Source: Balanoglossus misakiensis (taxonomy: Eukaryota; Hemichordata). Taken from it: DNA of 64,000 bases. Both the position numbers and the translations under genes were made by a program. Where the stretch lies: positions 13,268,001 through 13,332,000 of the forward strand of contig CM082580.2 in the NCBI GenBank assembly GCA_040954595.2, read 5' to 3'. Shown here in pieces: positions 37,622 to 49,381 of this stretch. The notes under the pieces are model-generated. The model was not told the origin of the DNA. It ran no database searches and saw only the letters and a program-made list of their open reading frames with translations. How positions within the stretch are numbered: the first letter of the stretch is position 1; each line of letters begins with the position of its first letter.

Positions 37622-39550
37622 GTGAGTGCATTCTGAATATTATTTTCTGATAAAATTTTACAGGGAAAACCTCCTGAAACGCTGCTAAAACAGGGCATCA
37701 GTGCTCATTTTCCCCGTATCGTTTCCAAAATTGCATGAACCGGTGCAGTTGTGAGCGCAGCCGGCGCGTAGCGATGTTAACGAACTCGCCGATGCATCGG
37801 TGTAGCGCCTACCCTCAGCCCTGGCTGATAAAAAAAGTACGCCGAGACAAACGGCTACGACAGCGCGGAAAGTCAGCTACGGAAGCTTGGTTCAACTCCA
37901 AATGTGCGTTTCAGGAAAACAATCAGTCTGTGTAGTTGATAGATTTAGTTTCAATACGATTATGGGGATGGTTTTGCGTGACAGTTTCGGTTGAGCGGCC
38001 CGAGTTACGAAAGAAAAATGGCGTGAAAAATGTTTTCGTCATAAAAATTCGACAACAAAGGACACGACACTTGCCGATATTTCGCCTGTTTTTCCGTCTA
38101 TTTTCTAGAGTTAAATTAGGAAAATTGTTACCCTATTCTAACGACTATGTCTAGGTATTTCTCGGTGTTTTATTAGTATGTGGTTCGATGGAATGAAGTG
38201 GAGTCTGGCGTCAACGCGATCAGTTAAATATTTTCGTTTGTCAATTTCATGACGCCACGGTGGCCCCATGGTCACGAATCTCCCGTCGTTTGCGCTGACG
38301 GAACGGTCGAAAACGTTCTCTTGCTGTCGTGTTTCCACGCTCAACAACAGCTCGTCTTCGCTGCTCGCCTTTCAATGCCATTTGGGGTTGCATTTGCGAA
38401 AAGCCGACCCAACCCAATCGCTTAATTACTGACGGGGATAGGCTGGCAACCATAGAATTGAGGGCCATATTGTACATAATGTATGTTTCACGTGATCTTT
38501 CTTATTGTGGAGAAATTTACAGGGCTTCTCTGATTGGCTCATGTCGCGAATGACCCTTGTGAACTGCAAAAGAGAGATAGCGGTATTAGTTACTTGTATG
38601 TAAATTCTGCCCACAATTGTTGCCAAATTTACTCTGGCCACGTCACAACACATTTTACCAATGAGGAACCTAGGATTTATTTAGCTGCCCCTGGTTAGAT
38701 AACCCACCGTACTTCACAGTGTGATTTGAAACAGTTGTCAAGTAAATTGTTTCAAGAGTGATGGCATGTGTAATGGAGAAAAAAACACCAGGATGTCCAT
38801 AGTAATATACTGGCAGTGGTAGAGTTTGTGGAATTTGAAAATTGCAGAGGAACAAGCATTGGTCAGAAAGACTGTACTTATCACAGTGGAAATACTAGTA
38901 CATCACATTTGACCTGAATAATAAATCATTTTGCCACATTAGTGTCCTGTGTGATGATATTCCAACCACTTCAACCATTTGGTTGTACGCCCTTTTAAAA
39001 CTGAATAAAGGCAGTGACATCTGGCTCATTATTTATAAACCGGGTACTTGTAGATGGTTTGTATTTTTTTTGTAGAGTTTGAACCCTCCATTGTGTTCCA
39101 AGTAAAATTATGAGGCACTTAAAAACATAATGAAATAATAATTCATGGCAATCTGACAGCAGACATGACAGATTTGATAATGTCAGTACTCGGCAAACTG
39201 TTCATCCAAACATGATAGTAAACTGGGTAAGAGTAATTAAAATGGAAAGTGTAAAAAGGGGAAATTTCATCAAGTTCCACTTTGGGAGAAAAATAAAAAA
39301 ATGTCTTGTGAGGCAAGGGCATGCTGACTATTATGACTTTCTTGCATTGTCATGCAAATGACCATATGCTTTTGTACCTACATAGGTATTTCAGGTATTT
39401 GCAGACACTTGCATGCCAGTTCACTCCGTGCATTTAAAGATGCATTGATATTCTTGGCATCTTTTGAAGGAAATAGCAATATTACATGACAGACAACATT
39501 AAAGTTTTATTGTACAATGTCTAACGCATGCTTTGATTTCCTTATTCCAG
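37622..39550. other. Probable BICRA 5' UTR intron, CpG-rich at its start
   Basis: 37700-38480 is unusually CpG-rich and holds overlapping open frames on both strands with no recognisable product. It behaves like the edge of an unmethylated CpG-island-type promoter. The remainder is AT-rich intron ending in the acceptor ttgatttccttattccag at 39550. Confidence 0.4.
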
Positions 39551-40970
39551 GAACCACACTATATTAGGTCATGGATAATGGCCCACGGTTGTTGGACATC
39601 ATAGAGTAAGTGCAGTAACAAGTAATTTCTCTTGTTTGGACCAGATACATTTGTATGTTGTTTCAAAACGCTGATGCACTAACTATTGTATAATTCAAGT
39701 GTCAAAGAAAGTCTTTTGACCGATTTGAGTTATCCTGTAATCCTTCATTTTAGCCCCACCCATAATTAATCACCCGAGAGGCCTGATAGTAGGTTTGCGC
39801 ATCTACTGTCTATGGTTTGCGCAAATCAATTTGTCATACACTGATTAACAGGGTTTGATTTGTGCAGCCTTTCACAGATGTTTGATAATTAATTTGCTAA
39901 AGTATTATTTTCCTAAGCCAACACGGTTACATTATTGCATTGCTTGTAATTGTGCTAGATCATATTGTCTAGAAGTACTATGACAGAACGCCATGACCTT
40001 TGCACACAATCTGTACCATACAGAAGTTATTTTCATGAGTGATGCCATATATTCTGTGGCAGGTGCTTACAAGCACAGTGAAGGGAAGTAGAGCAGAATA
40101 CTGCGCATCACATGTGAAAATAACTTCTTCCTGGCACAGAGAGTGTTCAGAGGTCATGGAGTTCGGTTTGTTGCATATGTTCCCTCAGATTTGATGAAAA
40201 TTGAAGTTTCGATTTTCAGAACAGTGATGTGGCAGTGATGACGCAACCCAGACACAGTGGTTCTTTGGCCAAGTTAAGCAGCTTTAGTTATGAAAAGTAA
40301 GATCATGTTGGGTCTGTTCGGTGGTTAGGCTAAGAGGTTGCGAGATCGCGTCGACAATATTCAAGAACACTGGTGATAGCCAGAGATTTTTGTAAATTTG
40401 GAGGTTCCCAATTATACTGACAACATTTTGTTCTTCAGATGATAGTTGTGAAGGATAGTAAAATGACAATGCCATTACTGCTTAGGAAGTTTTATTGCAA
40501 GCTGTTACCAGCGAGGACAGGCCATATCACATGCCTGTACCTTTCCTAGAATGCTTGCTAGAGTAATTTTGAAACAGTTTGAAGCTTTGTCTTGCCTCCT
40601 CACGGGATAGAGCTATAGGAATTTCAAACATGTTGGAACAAAGGGAAGGATTGGACCTAGTGAATGTTTTCATCCAATTTAAAACTATTAGGGCATTGTT
40701 GTGCATGTTTTACTATCCTTTACAAGAAACTTAATCAGGTTGTGGTCAGAATGCTTGTAAGTTGTAAAAGGGAAGAAGACAGAAACACAACAGAAAATTG
40801 AATATTTGCCTCGTATTAAAGAGAGCTTTTCTTATTTCCACAGTGATCCACAGGCCTTGGATGATTTCTTCAAAACAAATTTTAACGTTTCTAGTGAAGA
40901 CACGGATGTGCCATTATCGGTTGGAAATACAATTCTTAGCACATCTGACAGCTTCAGCCAGCAGGGAGAG
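39551..40970 (+). CDS. BICRA: BICRA first two coding exons: conserved N-terminal box
   Basis: Exon 39551-39605 starts with 20 bases of 5' UTR, then ATG at 39571, donor ATAGA|GTAAGT. Exon 40844-40970 continues in phase (GA|T GAT CCA). Together they encode 54 residues with L-L-D-I-I-D-D-P-Q-A-L-D-D-F-F, the hallmark of the family's N-terminus. The start is fixed by this match and by the lack of an upstream in-frame ATG in the exon. Confidence 0.9.
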
Positions 40971-43900
40971 GTAAGTTTGTTTTGAAATCGTCCCTATAAA
41001 TGTTTCAATGTGTGACCACAGTGTTTCTCGTTGCCACCAGCTGTATTTTATATACAATATGGAACCATGTTGACTGTTCAGTTGATGGTTTGTTGTTCTT
41101 GCAAGAACTGAGCTGTGTTTCCTCTGTTTTGCAGCATCTGATGCAATTTTCCCATACTGGTACAATATCTGCAAATACAACTCCTCAAGTGGTGACTGTG
41201 ACTCAACCGGTACTCCAACAGCAACAGCAACAGCAGCAACAACTCCAGACAATACAGACAGGTTTTAATGGCAGCAGTGTGCAGGCAGTGGCACCGAGTA
41301 ACGTCAGTGTTCAAAGACAGCCACAAAATACACTGACGTTAAATCAAGCAGTGACGTCTGTCGACAGCAATGCACAGCCACAGATCATCAGCGTTAATGT
41401 TTCAGGGGCGCTTAACCAGCCCCAGAACATTTATGTACAGCGGAATCCCACCATTGCAGCCGGCAATGTTGGTCAGACACAGACGTTGCAGACAATTACC
41501 ATTGGAGGGAAAACTTACTTGATTCCTCAAAGCATTGCGAATACATCTGTTGCCAATGTAGCCATTCAGAATGTAGGCACACAGCAGGTCTCTGCAGGCA
41601 GCAATGTTACTCAGCAAGCGCTCAATGTCGGTGGGATTGTGCCAGGCAGTATTGTGCCTGTACAGACTGTGCGAACAACTCAGAATGTGACACAGTTGCA
41701 GCAGCAGCAGGGGAACTCTGCAGCAATCACAAACCCAGGTGGACAAACAATCACGGTGAACGCTGCCAGTCCCCAGCTTGCTACTCAGTTTCAAAATGTT
41801 GCCCAGCAAATATCTGTGCCGGGGACAGCGCTGCAGCAGAAAATTGGTCAACAGATCTTGACGCAGCAAGGGACGCTGGTGACTCTGCCACAACTGCAGC
41901 AAGCGTCCGCCACCAACACTGTTACAACTGTAGGTGGTAGACAAATCCGACTGCCTGGCCAGGTTCAACTGGCAAATACACAAATAAGCCGAACTCCAAC
42001 TTTAATCCAACCAAAACAGCCTGTTGCTATTAGTCCTAAAACTCATGTTAACATCAGCCCCAAACCAGCCCAGATTACAATTGGCCCCAAAGGACAAATG
42101 ACTCTGCAACATGGCTCCAATCTTACAAATCAACCCAACAATATTCAGGTTATTCAAAATGCTGCTGTGGCTAATGCCTTAAGGTTACAAAATCAAGGAA
42201 CTCAAGACAAAAGTGCTGTTGGGTCGCCGTCTTCCTTGCCACAACAACAAAACATTATTGTCAACAGTCAGGGTGTACCCATACAAAACATTGTGAGGAC
42301 TATATCTGTTTCTAATGTGTTGCAATCAACAAGGACTACAACGGCGACTGTGGGGGCAAATCAGGTCAGTGTCGCTGGCATTCAATCCAACCAATCTCTT
42401 GCCCAGCCAATTATGAGCACCACCAGTACTTTACAGGCAAGCCCTCAAGTCCAGACAGGTCATGCTGCAAATCCACAGGTACCGTTGGCGGCCCTCACTG
42501 TGGCGCAGCAAATCCAGTATCAGGCGCAGCAGCAGAAGTTGCAGCAACAGCAACAGATTGTGGGGCAGAAGCAGCCGCAAGCTATGGTTCAACAGCAGAT
42601 CCCCAAACAGAGCCAGTCGCAAACTGCAGTGTCATCTGCCATCATTCAGCCAAATTTACAGAAACAGATCCAAGATCTGAACTTTGCTCAGTTAATCAAG
42701 AGTCAGCCGAACGTTCAGGCAAACATTCAGCCGAAGCCAGTACAACAACAGCTTCAACAGCCACAGAGTGCAGAGCAACAGCAACAGGGACAGACTGCCA
42801 ACTTTTCTGCGTCACAAGTGCAACCACCTGTTGCTGTTGTTCAGCCGCAGTTGAACTCCAAACAGCAGCAGGGAAACCTGAACGTCCAGCAGCAGCAGCC
42901 AGCGCAAAGCGGTCAAGTTCAGGTCCCAGCAGACGTACAGCAATTGATCCAGAAGAGAGAACAGCACCAGCAACTCCTTTACCAGCAGGCTCTCAAGATT
43001 CAGAAAGAGAAACAGCAGCAAGTTCAGATCATGCAGCCACAGCAACTACAACAGCCACAGCAGGTCCAATTGCAGAATGTACAGGCACCCAACACTGCCC
43101 AGACCGGTGTGACAGTTCACAGGGTTAGCGCAGGTCAACAGACACCGCCACCGAATACAATTGTCATCAGCTCAGCCAACTTGCAACAACTACAGCAGCA
43201 GCAACTGCAGCAGCAGCAATCTGTGACACAACTTCAACCCATACAACAACAACAGCAAGTCCAGCAAAATGTTCAACAGCAGACGATTCAACAGACTGTG
43301 CAGCAGACGCAGCAAATCCAACAACCTGTGTCGCAGTCGCAGCAGGTTCAACAGCAGCAAATTCAACAACCTGTGCAACAACAGCAGCAGCAACTCCAGG
43401 TACAACAGGCAATTCAGCAACCATTGCAAATGCAACAGCAGCAGATTCAGACAATGCAGCGACCACAACAACAACAACAACAGCAGCAACAACAACAAGT
43501 GCAGCAAGTTCAAGTGCAGCAGCAAATGCCACAAAAATTGCAGATACCACTAACACCTGGACAGCAGCAACAGGCAGGCAAACAGACTGTATATCAATTG
43601 AATTTGACATCTCAGCAGAGATTGCAAGTACAGAACAATATCCACAATCAAATCAAACAGCTGCTGGCCGTGACAAACCCCACCCCACAGCAGAAACAGC
43701 TGCTGAACCAACTGACAATCTTGCAGCAGAGACTGTCGAGTCAGGGTAAACAGAACTTCATGGTGACCCAGACCACAACAGGGGACGCAGCACCTCCAAC
43801 CACCACACCCCAGCAGGCCCAGCCCAACTTAACCAAACTCTTGACTCAGACTCCTGTAGGCACCACTCACACAACCCAGACCAAACAGCAACCACTCACC

Positions 43901-46900
43901 ATCCGCACTGTAGCCACAACGCTGGGGTCTTCATCGCAGGTCACAGCAGCGACATCGGTTTCTGCAGCGCCAAACATAGTGCTGCCAGAGAAACTACAGA
44001 TCAGTACTACCAGGGCACCCATAGCACAGACTACCTCGGTTGTTGCTCCAACAGTTCCTCAGCAGGCAACACAAACATCCAATATGCAGACACCTGTCAA
44101 GGTAAGTAGGGGGCCAAGGCAACATGCTTTGTAATTCTTGTGTGCAAAATAATTTAGCTGTTTGTAAATTAAGTGGGATGTTTACCCAAGTTTCATTTCT
44201 TTATTCAGACTGGCCAGATAATAACACTGACCCCGCAGCAAAAGTTGACAGTGAAACAAATCCAGGAGCAGATCAAAACCATGACTCCAGAACAGCAACA
44301 GCAATTCTATAAACATCAACAGGCCTTGTTGCTGAGAATACAACAAGCACAGGGTGGCCGTGCCGTGGCACAGAAACAACAACCACTGATTGCCAAAGTC
44401 AGTGGTGTCACAACTACAACTCAGGCAGGAGCTCCTTTGGTGACTGTAGTCAAGCAACAGGCACCTGTAGGGGCCAGAGTACCTATCCAGATTACGGTAA
44501 GATTCTCTTGAAATAGTGACAATAGTCAAGTCGTGTTCAACATATTTGTACTAGAGCCTTTTGGTAAAATAGTAATGCTCACTGAATGTTTGCTTGAATT
44601 ACAGCAAGTTGGCAAGGGTATTAACCAGATCAAGACGTTGGCACCAGCAATTATTGCACCACAACAAACTCAAACCGTCCAGCAGGCATTGCAGCAGAGA
44701 CAACAACAGCAAGCTCAGCTGCAGTTTCAGACTAAAGGGATAAAGAGACCAGCTGAGACCCAACTCACTAAGGCATCATTGTAAGTTTCATGTCCTTTTC
44801 TCATCATCTACTAAGTAGAGCATGTCTGACTGTACTTACTCATGTAATGGTAAGCCCAGATGTATACAATTTGATATGATCTATTGTCTGTCTTTTTGAA
44901 CAGGTTGATGCAAGAGCTTGAAAGTGACCAAAATTCTGTGTTGAACCCAAGCTTTGTGCCGTTCAAATCAAGAGACGAAGCTGTGAAAAGACTGATGAAA
45001 TACCATGTGCTCAGTGACAGGGGTCCTGATGAGAATAAAGTGAAAAGAGGTGAGAAACACAACTGATGTCTTCTGGGACTTCCGTATGTTGTATAGTTAG
45101 CTTGTTTTGTCAGTTACATTCTGTCTAATGTTTGGATTCTCACTAACTTGCAATGCATATTCCATCTTCAGCTGATGAAATCTTTGAGACAGTATCGGAA
45201 CAGCTGCTTGAAAAGATGGATAGGATGCTACGCAAGTATCGACTACTGCTCTTTGATGAAGCTCAGGTAAGAGACTGAATAATGTACACCTGTGTTTAAT
45301 CTTGAGTACACACTCAATTGCTATTAGTGTTGCCAGACAAAGTCTAACTGCAAGCTGTTACCAGCGAGGGCAGGCCATATCACATGCCTGTACCTTTCCT
45401 AGAATGCTTGCTAGAGTAACTTTGAAACAGTTTGAAGCTTTGTCTTGCCTCCTCACGGGATAGAGCTATAGGAATTTCAAACATTTATTTTGTAGCTTGA
45501 CAATTTCAATCCACTGTACATATCATCCTGTATGCCATTTCTCACTCCAGTTAAAATATAGTAAGTAGAAAGTTTTGTCGGAGTCATATAGGCAGTTGTG
45601 CATGTAGAGGGAAGCAGGCGAGAATTTGATCATGGTCATATTTTTTGATGAACAGAGAACACAACCGTCAGCAGAGATGGTTATGATTGAACGAATGTTC
45701 ATTCAAGATGAAAAACTATTACTTCAGAAGGAGAAACAAGAGAAACAGGGTAAGTGTTTACAGTCCATCTTACCCTTTCACCCCCAGTTCCCTCTTTAGA
45801 CGTTCAACCTTGTCTTGACTAAATGCAAGCTGTTACCAGCGAGGGCAGGCCATATCACATGCCTGTACCTTTCCTAGAATGCTTGCTAGAGTAATTTTGA
45901 AACAGTTTGAAGCTTTGTCTTGCCTCATCACAAGATATAGCTATAGGAATTTCAAACATTTATTTTGTAGCTTGACAATTTCATACCTGAATTATTTTTT
46001 CCAACACTTTTGTAATATCCATGCTCTGATATTTTCCTCCAGCTCTCACCAGCCCTGTCCCCATTTCTGTAGTCAAGCAGGAAAAGTTGACCACCAGTAC
46101 TAGTATTTCATTAGCACCGATCAAGTCTTCAGTCGTTGCTACAACAAATCCTGCAGTAGGGGTAGCTACTGCAACCACTGCCTATTTACAGGTAGGTCTT
46201 ATCAGATCTGATCACTTCGGTCTGCCATTTCAATCTGTGTTGGATTTTCTAATCTACAGGTGTGTATGTGTGATTAGTCAGCATGTTTTCGCTGAATCAA
46301 AAATTATAATCTAATGTACTTTCCCCCCTTGATCTTTGCAGCAAACAAAACCGGTAACTTCACTAGCCAAGGTGCGGACAAATTACATATCCTCTTCAGT
46401 TGTGTCGCTGGCACCAATTGCTTCAACGTCTGCTGTGTCTATAGCTGCCAGCACACCTCTATTCCAGAGTCCACTGTTGTCATCCTCTGTGTCTTTGTCT
46501 CCGGTAACCATAGCAGCAGTTGTGTCGTCAACATCTGCATCAATACAGGTTGTAGGCGCTGCCAACACAGCAACTGCTGGGACGGTTTTTGCTGCGCCTG
46601 TGTTGCAAGGGGTACAGGTAACTCCTACAGCGTCAACTGTGACCACTCCGGCGAAAATCGCACCCATAGTTTCACCGACTATCAAACCGGCTTCATCGTT
46701 GAACCCTGCTGTGAATAATTCCACAACAACAAGCGCAAGTCTGCCGCTCTTAACTGCCGCTTCGGTGACCAGTGCAATAAGTACCAATACCCGGCTTCAA
46801 CAGGAAGCTCACATTGTCAGCAGCAGTGTGGCGGGGACGTTTGGACAGAGTTACGAGAGCCAGCCCATGGAAGTAGATCTGAAAACTGAAAATGATCAAA

Positions 46901-47673
46901 TTCAAGAGAACCTCGAGGAAAAATCACCCAAAGTGAAACTAAAAACAGAATCCGATTCTGCAGTGGAGGGCATTCTTGACAATCCTTTATGTAACTCTGG
47001 TTTTGAAATGATTGACATAGAATCATTGTCTCCCATGGAGACTCACTTTACAGGTGACGATGGTGATGAAATCAATGAGATGTTTGGTGGTAGTCTGGAT
47101 GGGGCAGACTCCAATATGGCCGATGATGTCTTCGTGTTTGACACGGATAAGTTTGACACCAAAGTCCCGGATATTCCAGAGCATTTTGCCGAAGCCCCCA
47201 GACCCCAGCCACTTCCCAGGCTGCTGCTGAAGAGTGAGCCAGAAGACGACAGTTTTGCCGACGGCATTCTGAACAGCCCCGCCCCGGAACTCTTGAATGA
47301 ACAAATGCAAAGTGCAATTAGTAGCATCCTTGATTTACAGAGGCCACCCACCCCTCAATTCCAGGCAGCCAGGAAAGATTCCAGCATGTTCGACCATATG
47401 GTTCTGCAGGATGTGAAGGAAGAGGAAGCGGAGGAAGGAGAATCAGCTGTGGAGAGCCTTCTGCAGGGCATGGAAAATCCCATGGGTACCGGATATGGCA
47501 TTCCCAGTGACAACCAAAACAGTCCGGTGCACTCCATGCTGGAAGAGGAGGACTTCTTGGCAAATACGGGTAACACGATGACAGAGGAGGAACTCTCTGT
47601 TGAGAACTTGCTGGCCGAACAGGAACCAGAAGACCCTGCCTTGGAAGAGGCCATTAAAAGTATTATGATGTGA
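39571..47673 (+). CDS. BICRA: BICRA/BICRAL orthologue (GLTSCR1 family), ncBAF subunit
   Basis: Ten phase-consistent coding exons: 39571-39605, 40844-40970, 41135-44101, 44209-44496, 44605-44780, 44904-45049, 45172-45266, 45656-45749, 46043-46191, 46342-47673; 5409 nt, 1802 residues. BICRA and BICRAL are mutually exclusive subunits of the non-canonical BAF (GBAF) remodeller with BRD9, in the nucleus. The start MDNGPRLLDIIDDPQALDDF matches the human BICRA N-terminus (LLDVICDPQALNDF). Residues ~55-1040 are glutamine/threonine/valine-rich and disordered. Residues ~1198-1305 are the conserved GLTSCR1 domain, including YHVL, ETVSEQLLEKM, RKYRLLL and PSAEMVMIERMFIQDEK. The acidic C-terminus carries repeated amphipathic motifs. 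One gene is expected before the vertebrate BICRA/BICRAL duplication, so it is probably co-orthologous to both. Confidence 0.95.
40497..40631 (+). repeat. Short interspersed repeat, copy A
   Basis: The ~135-bp sequence beginning gcaagctgttaccagcgagg and ending ggaatttcaaacat is almost identical to copies at 45350 and 45825. It lies in BICRA intron 1 and lacks the last ~25 bases shared by the other two. No coding capacity, poly(A) tail or terminal inverted repeats were seen. Confidence 0.92.
41135..44101 (+). CDS. BICRA: BICRA giant glutamine-rich exon
   Basis: A single 2967-nt exon (acceptor tctgttttgcag, donor GTCAAG|GTAAGT, phase 0 both sides) encodes 989 residues dominated by Q with T, V, N, I and P. 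It is low-complexity and probably intrinsically disordered. CAG and CAA codons are mixed, and the longest pure run is 11 Q. Embedded short segments such as KTHVNISPKPAQITIGPKGQM are less biased and could be binding motifs. The open frame starts upstream at 41000 only because the preceding intron happens to be open; the splice acceptor sets the true start. Confidence 0.93.
43466..43498 (+). repeat. BICRA: Interrupted CAG/CAA tract (11 Q)
   Basis: Eleven consecutive glutamine codons, mostly CAA with CAG interruptions, inside the Q-rich exon. Codon mixing makes the tract less prone to slippage than pure CAG. It may still be length-polymorphic. Confidence 0.9.
44904..45749 (+). CDS. BICRA: BICRA exons 6-8: GLTSCR1 domain
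   Basis: Exons 44904-45049, 45172-45266 and 45656-45749 encode the only globular, strongly conserved part of the protein. The first exon has FVPFKSRDEAVKRLMKYHVL (human: F-x-S-F-E-D-A-L-x-R-L-L-P-Y-H-V). The second has DEIFETVSEQLLEKMDRMLR followed by KYRLLLFDEAQ. The third has PSAEMVMIERMFIQDEK, nearly identical to human PSAEMVMIDRMFIQEEK. The domain is the family signature and mediates assembly into the ncBAF complex. Confidence 0.96.
45350..45508 (+). repeat. Short interspersed repeat, copy B
   Basis: Same element as at 40497, about 159 bp, ending ttgtagcttgacaatttca. It lies in the BICRA intron between 45266 and 45656, in the same orientation. Only a few substitutions separate it from copies A and C. 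Confidence 0.92.
45825..45983 (+). repeat. Short interspersed repeat, copy C
   Basis: Third copy of the family, about 159 bp, in the next BICRA intron (45750-46042), same orientation. It is slightly more diverged near 'cctcatcacaagatatagc'. It makes up most of the intron and is preceded by a fragment of the MITE-like family also seen at 30309. Confidence 0.92.
46342..47673 (+). CDS. BICRA: BICRA terminal coding exon with acidic tail
   Basis: The exon follows the acceptor gatctttgcag and ends at TGA 47671-47673. The first ~150 residues are S/T/A/V-rich. The second half is acidic and repeats short hydrophobic helices spaced by acidic linkers: AVEGILDN, FADGILNS, SAISSILDLQ, AVESLLQGM, SVENLLAEQ and EEAIKSIMM. 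Human BICRA has LQSAIDSILNLQ near its C-terminus, so at least one copy is ancestral. Confidence 0.93.
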   Translation, partial: QTKPVTSLAKVRTNYISSSVVSLAPIASTSAVSIAASTPLFQSPLLSSSVSLSPVTIAAVVSSTSASIQVVGAANTATAGTVFAAPVLQGVQVTPTASTVTTPAKIAPIVSPTIKPASSLNPAVNNSTTTSASLPLLTAASVTSAISTNTRLQQEAHIVSSSVAGTFGQSYESQPMEVDLKTENDQIQENLEEKSPKVKLKTESDSAVEGILDNPLCNSGFEMIDIESLSPMETHFTGDDGDEINEMFGGSLDGADSNMADDVFVFDTDKFDTKVPDIPEHFAEAPRPQPLPRLLLKSEPEDDSFADGILNSPAPELLNEQMQSAISSILDLQRPPTPQFQAARKDSSMFDHMVLQDVKEEEAEEGESAVESLLQGMENPMGTGYGIPSDNQNSPVHSMLEEEDFLANTGNTMTEEELSVENLLAEQEPEDPALEEAIKSIMM

Positions 47674-47948
47674 ACCATTGCCAGATTGAGATTACAGTGT
47701 AACACACCATGTCGGTTCTTTGCAGAGATTGGTCCGTCAACGCCCATACAGGCAGGTCACAACAGCCATCATTGCGAGAAGTGTGGCTGATGGTTTGTCG
47801 TCACGATGCCATCCTGCAAACGGCCAGTGTGTGTTCACCTAACTTGTTTGTGTGCTTCTTAAATGTCTTCAAAGCTTTGGATCAAGTGCAGTACATTTAA
47901 AAATAAGGATACTTTATAACTTGGCCAGCTCACTTTTTAAAATAATAT

Positions 47949-47954
47949 AATAAA
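47949..47954 (+). other. BICRA: Candidate proximal BICRA polyadenylation signal
   Basis: AATAAA about 275 bases after the stop codon, in an AT-rich context (aatataataaagc). Confidence 0.5.
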
Positions 47955-49375
47955 GCATTTTTGAGAAACATTCCATTCAATCATGTCCTTATCTGTCCAG
48001 ACTAAAAAAATACTGGTAATTGTATTGTAGCCTTGTACTATGTGAGTACCGTTGTCTTTTGTATTGTGTTTGTAGCTATAAACTCGCTGTTTTCAGGGTA
48101 TTACATGAAAGGGGAAAAAAGAAAATATTTTAATGCATCTCAGTCGCCAGAGATGTGAATCTGTAATAATTCCTTTATGTTAAAGTCTGGTTATGCATGG
48201 CTTGGAAAAAGCTGCTATGCCAAAGAACTGAAAAAAGCAACACATGTACAGATTTATAATTATATGGATTCTCAAAGAAGAAGATGAAAGTTTAGACTGT
48301 ACATATTCTGTAATGTGGTATATTTCTAGAAACTTGTAGTTTTGATATTTTGTATGTGATACCGATGTTGTAAGTTTAGTAAAATATTTTGATGTCTACA
48401 GCTATTTAAATTCATTGTCTTCAGATACTTAAAGAGAGAGACCAATTTTTTTTTCTAAGTTTCTTCTTTTTGTTGAGTCTGTTACCATGTGTATTAAATA
48501 TCAGAGTTTTACGTTTATATTTCTACTTTTTCAGTATTTGTGTAAATTGTGTTGCCATGGCAATCATGATAACTGTATAAATATTTATGAGTAAATGCCA
48601 CTGTCATAACTTGCCCGGATTTCAAAGTTGCCACTGAAAAAATTCCATCTTGTTATTGTCAAGTTGCGTATCTCCTACAATGATTAATAGGGAAGGAACA
48701 GAGAACAATGTGATTGGCTGTAAACAATAGAAACAGCTCTGAGATTTCTCCTTCAGCCTTGTATTGGTCAGTTTGTATTAACCATATTTTGGCATGAAGT
48801 AAACAAGGGTTTTTATTTTTAGTTTAAAGGAGTAAAATCAGATCTTTTTATGTTAGTTAATGGTTTTCACACATTTTTGCCTCACCTTGCTGCATGTGCT
48901 TACATGTGTCATTACAATTACCTTGTCTGATGAAATCTCCACACCTTGCACTGACACAAAAGGCAGAATATTACTTACATGATGATTTACAAAACTACCA
49001 GTTTGTATTTATTTAAATTAAATTTTTTCCACTGTTGCCAAGCGTCTAGAGTCAATTACAGTCTGTCAGTGTTGATGAATTATTTTGTCTTGAGGAATTT
49101 TAAAAGATTTTTATATCACAAAGTCGATTTATGACAACTCTGGAAGTAATGCTTTTGGTGCTTGGCAGAGGTGTGTGGAGACCCTGATATTAGCCTGATA
49201 CATAAAACTAGTATGGCCGTTCTAAAACTCACATTCTCAGTTCCCATGGAGATTTTTAATTGTACCCAAACCTGCAAGAATTGAAGCCGTGCTTTATCAG
49301 TATAAATACAACTGTGACAACTTTTAATTAACTTATTATGCATACAAAAAATCATTGTACAGCTATTATTGACTA

Positions 49376-49381
49376 AATAAA
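49376..49381 (+). other. BICRA: Candidate distal BICRA polyadenylation signal
   Basis: AATAAA followed within ~40 bases by T/GT-rich sequence. It would give a ~1.7-kb 3' UTR. Confidence 0.5.

Noticed and set aside
37735-38477. Several 60-76-codon frames on both strands between NCAPD3 and BICRA
   Set aside because: They sit in a CpG-rich promoter/UTR-intron region, overlap each other, and show no motif or linked exon.
41402-41983. 193-codon minus-strand frame
   Set aside because: It lies wholly antisense to the well-supported BICRA coding exon and resembles no family.
43167-43610. 147-codon minus-strand frame rich in Val/Ala (and another Leu-rich frame at 43190-43534)
   Set aside because: It is the antisense reading of CAG/CAA glutamine codons in the BICRA exon; the low-complexity V/L runs follow directly from the repeat.
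46314-46718. 134-codon plus-strand frame over the last BICRA exon
   Set aside because: It is an alternative frame of the confirmed exon (46342-47673), giving Cys/Ser-rich nonsense from shifted S/T/V codons.
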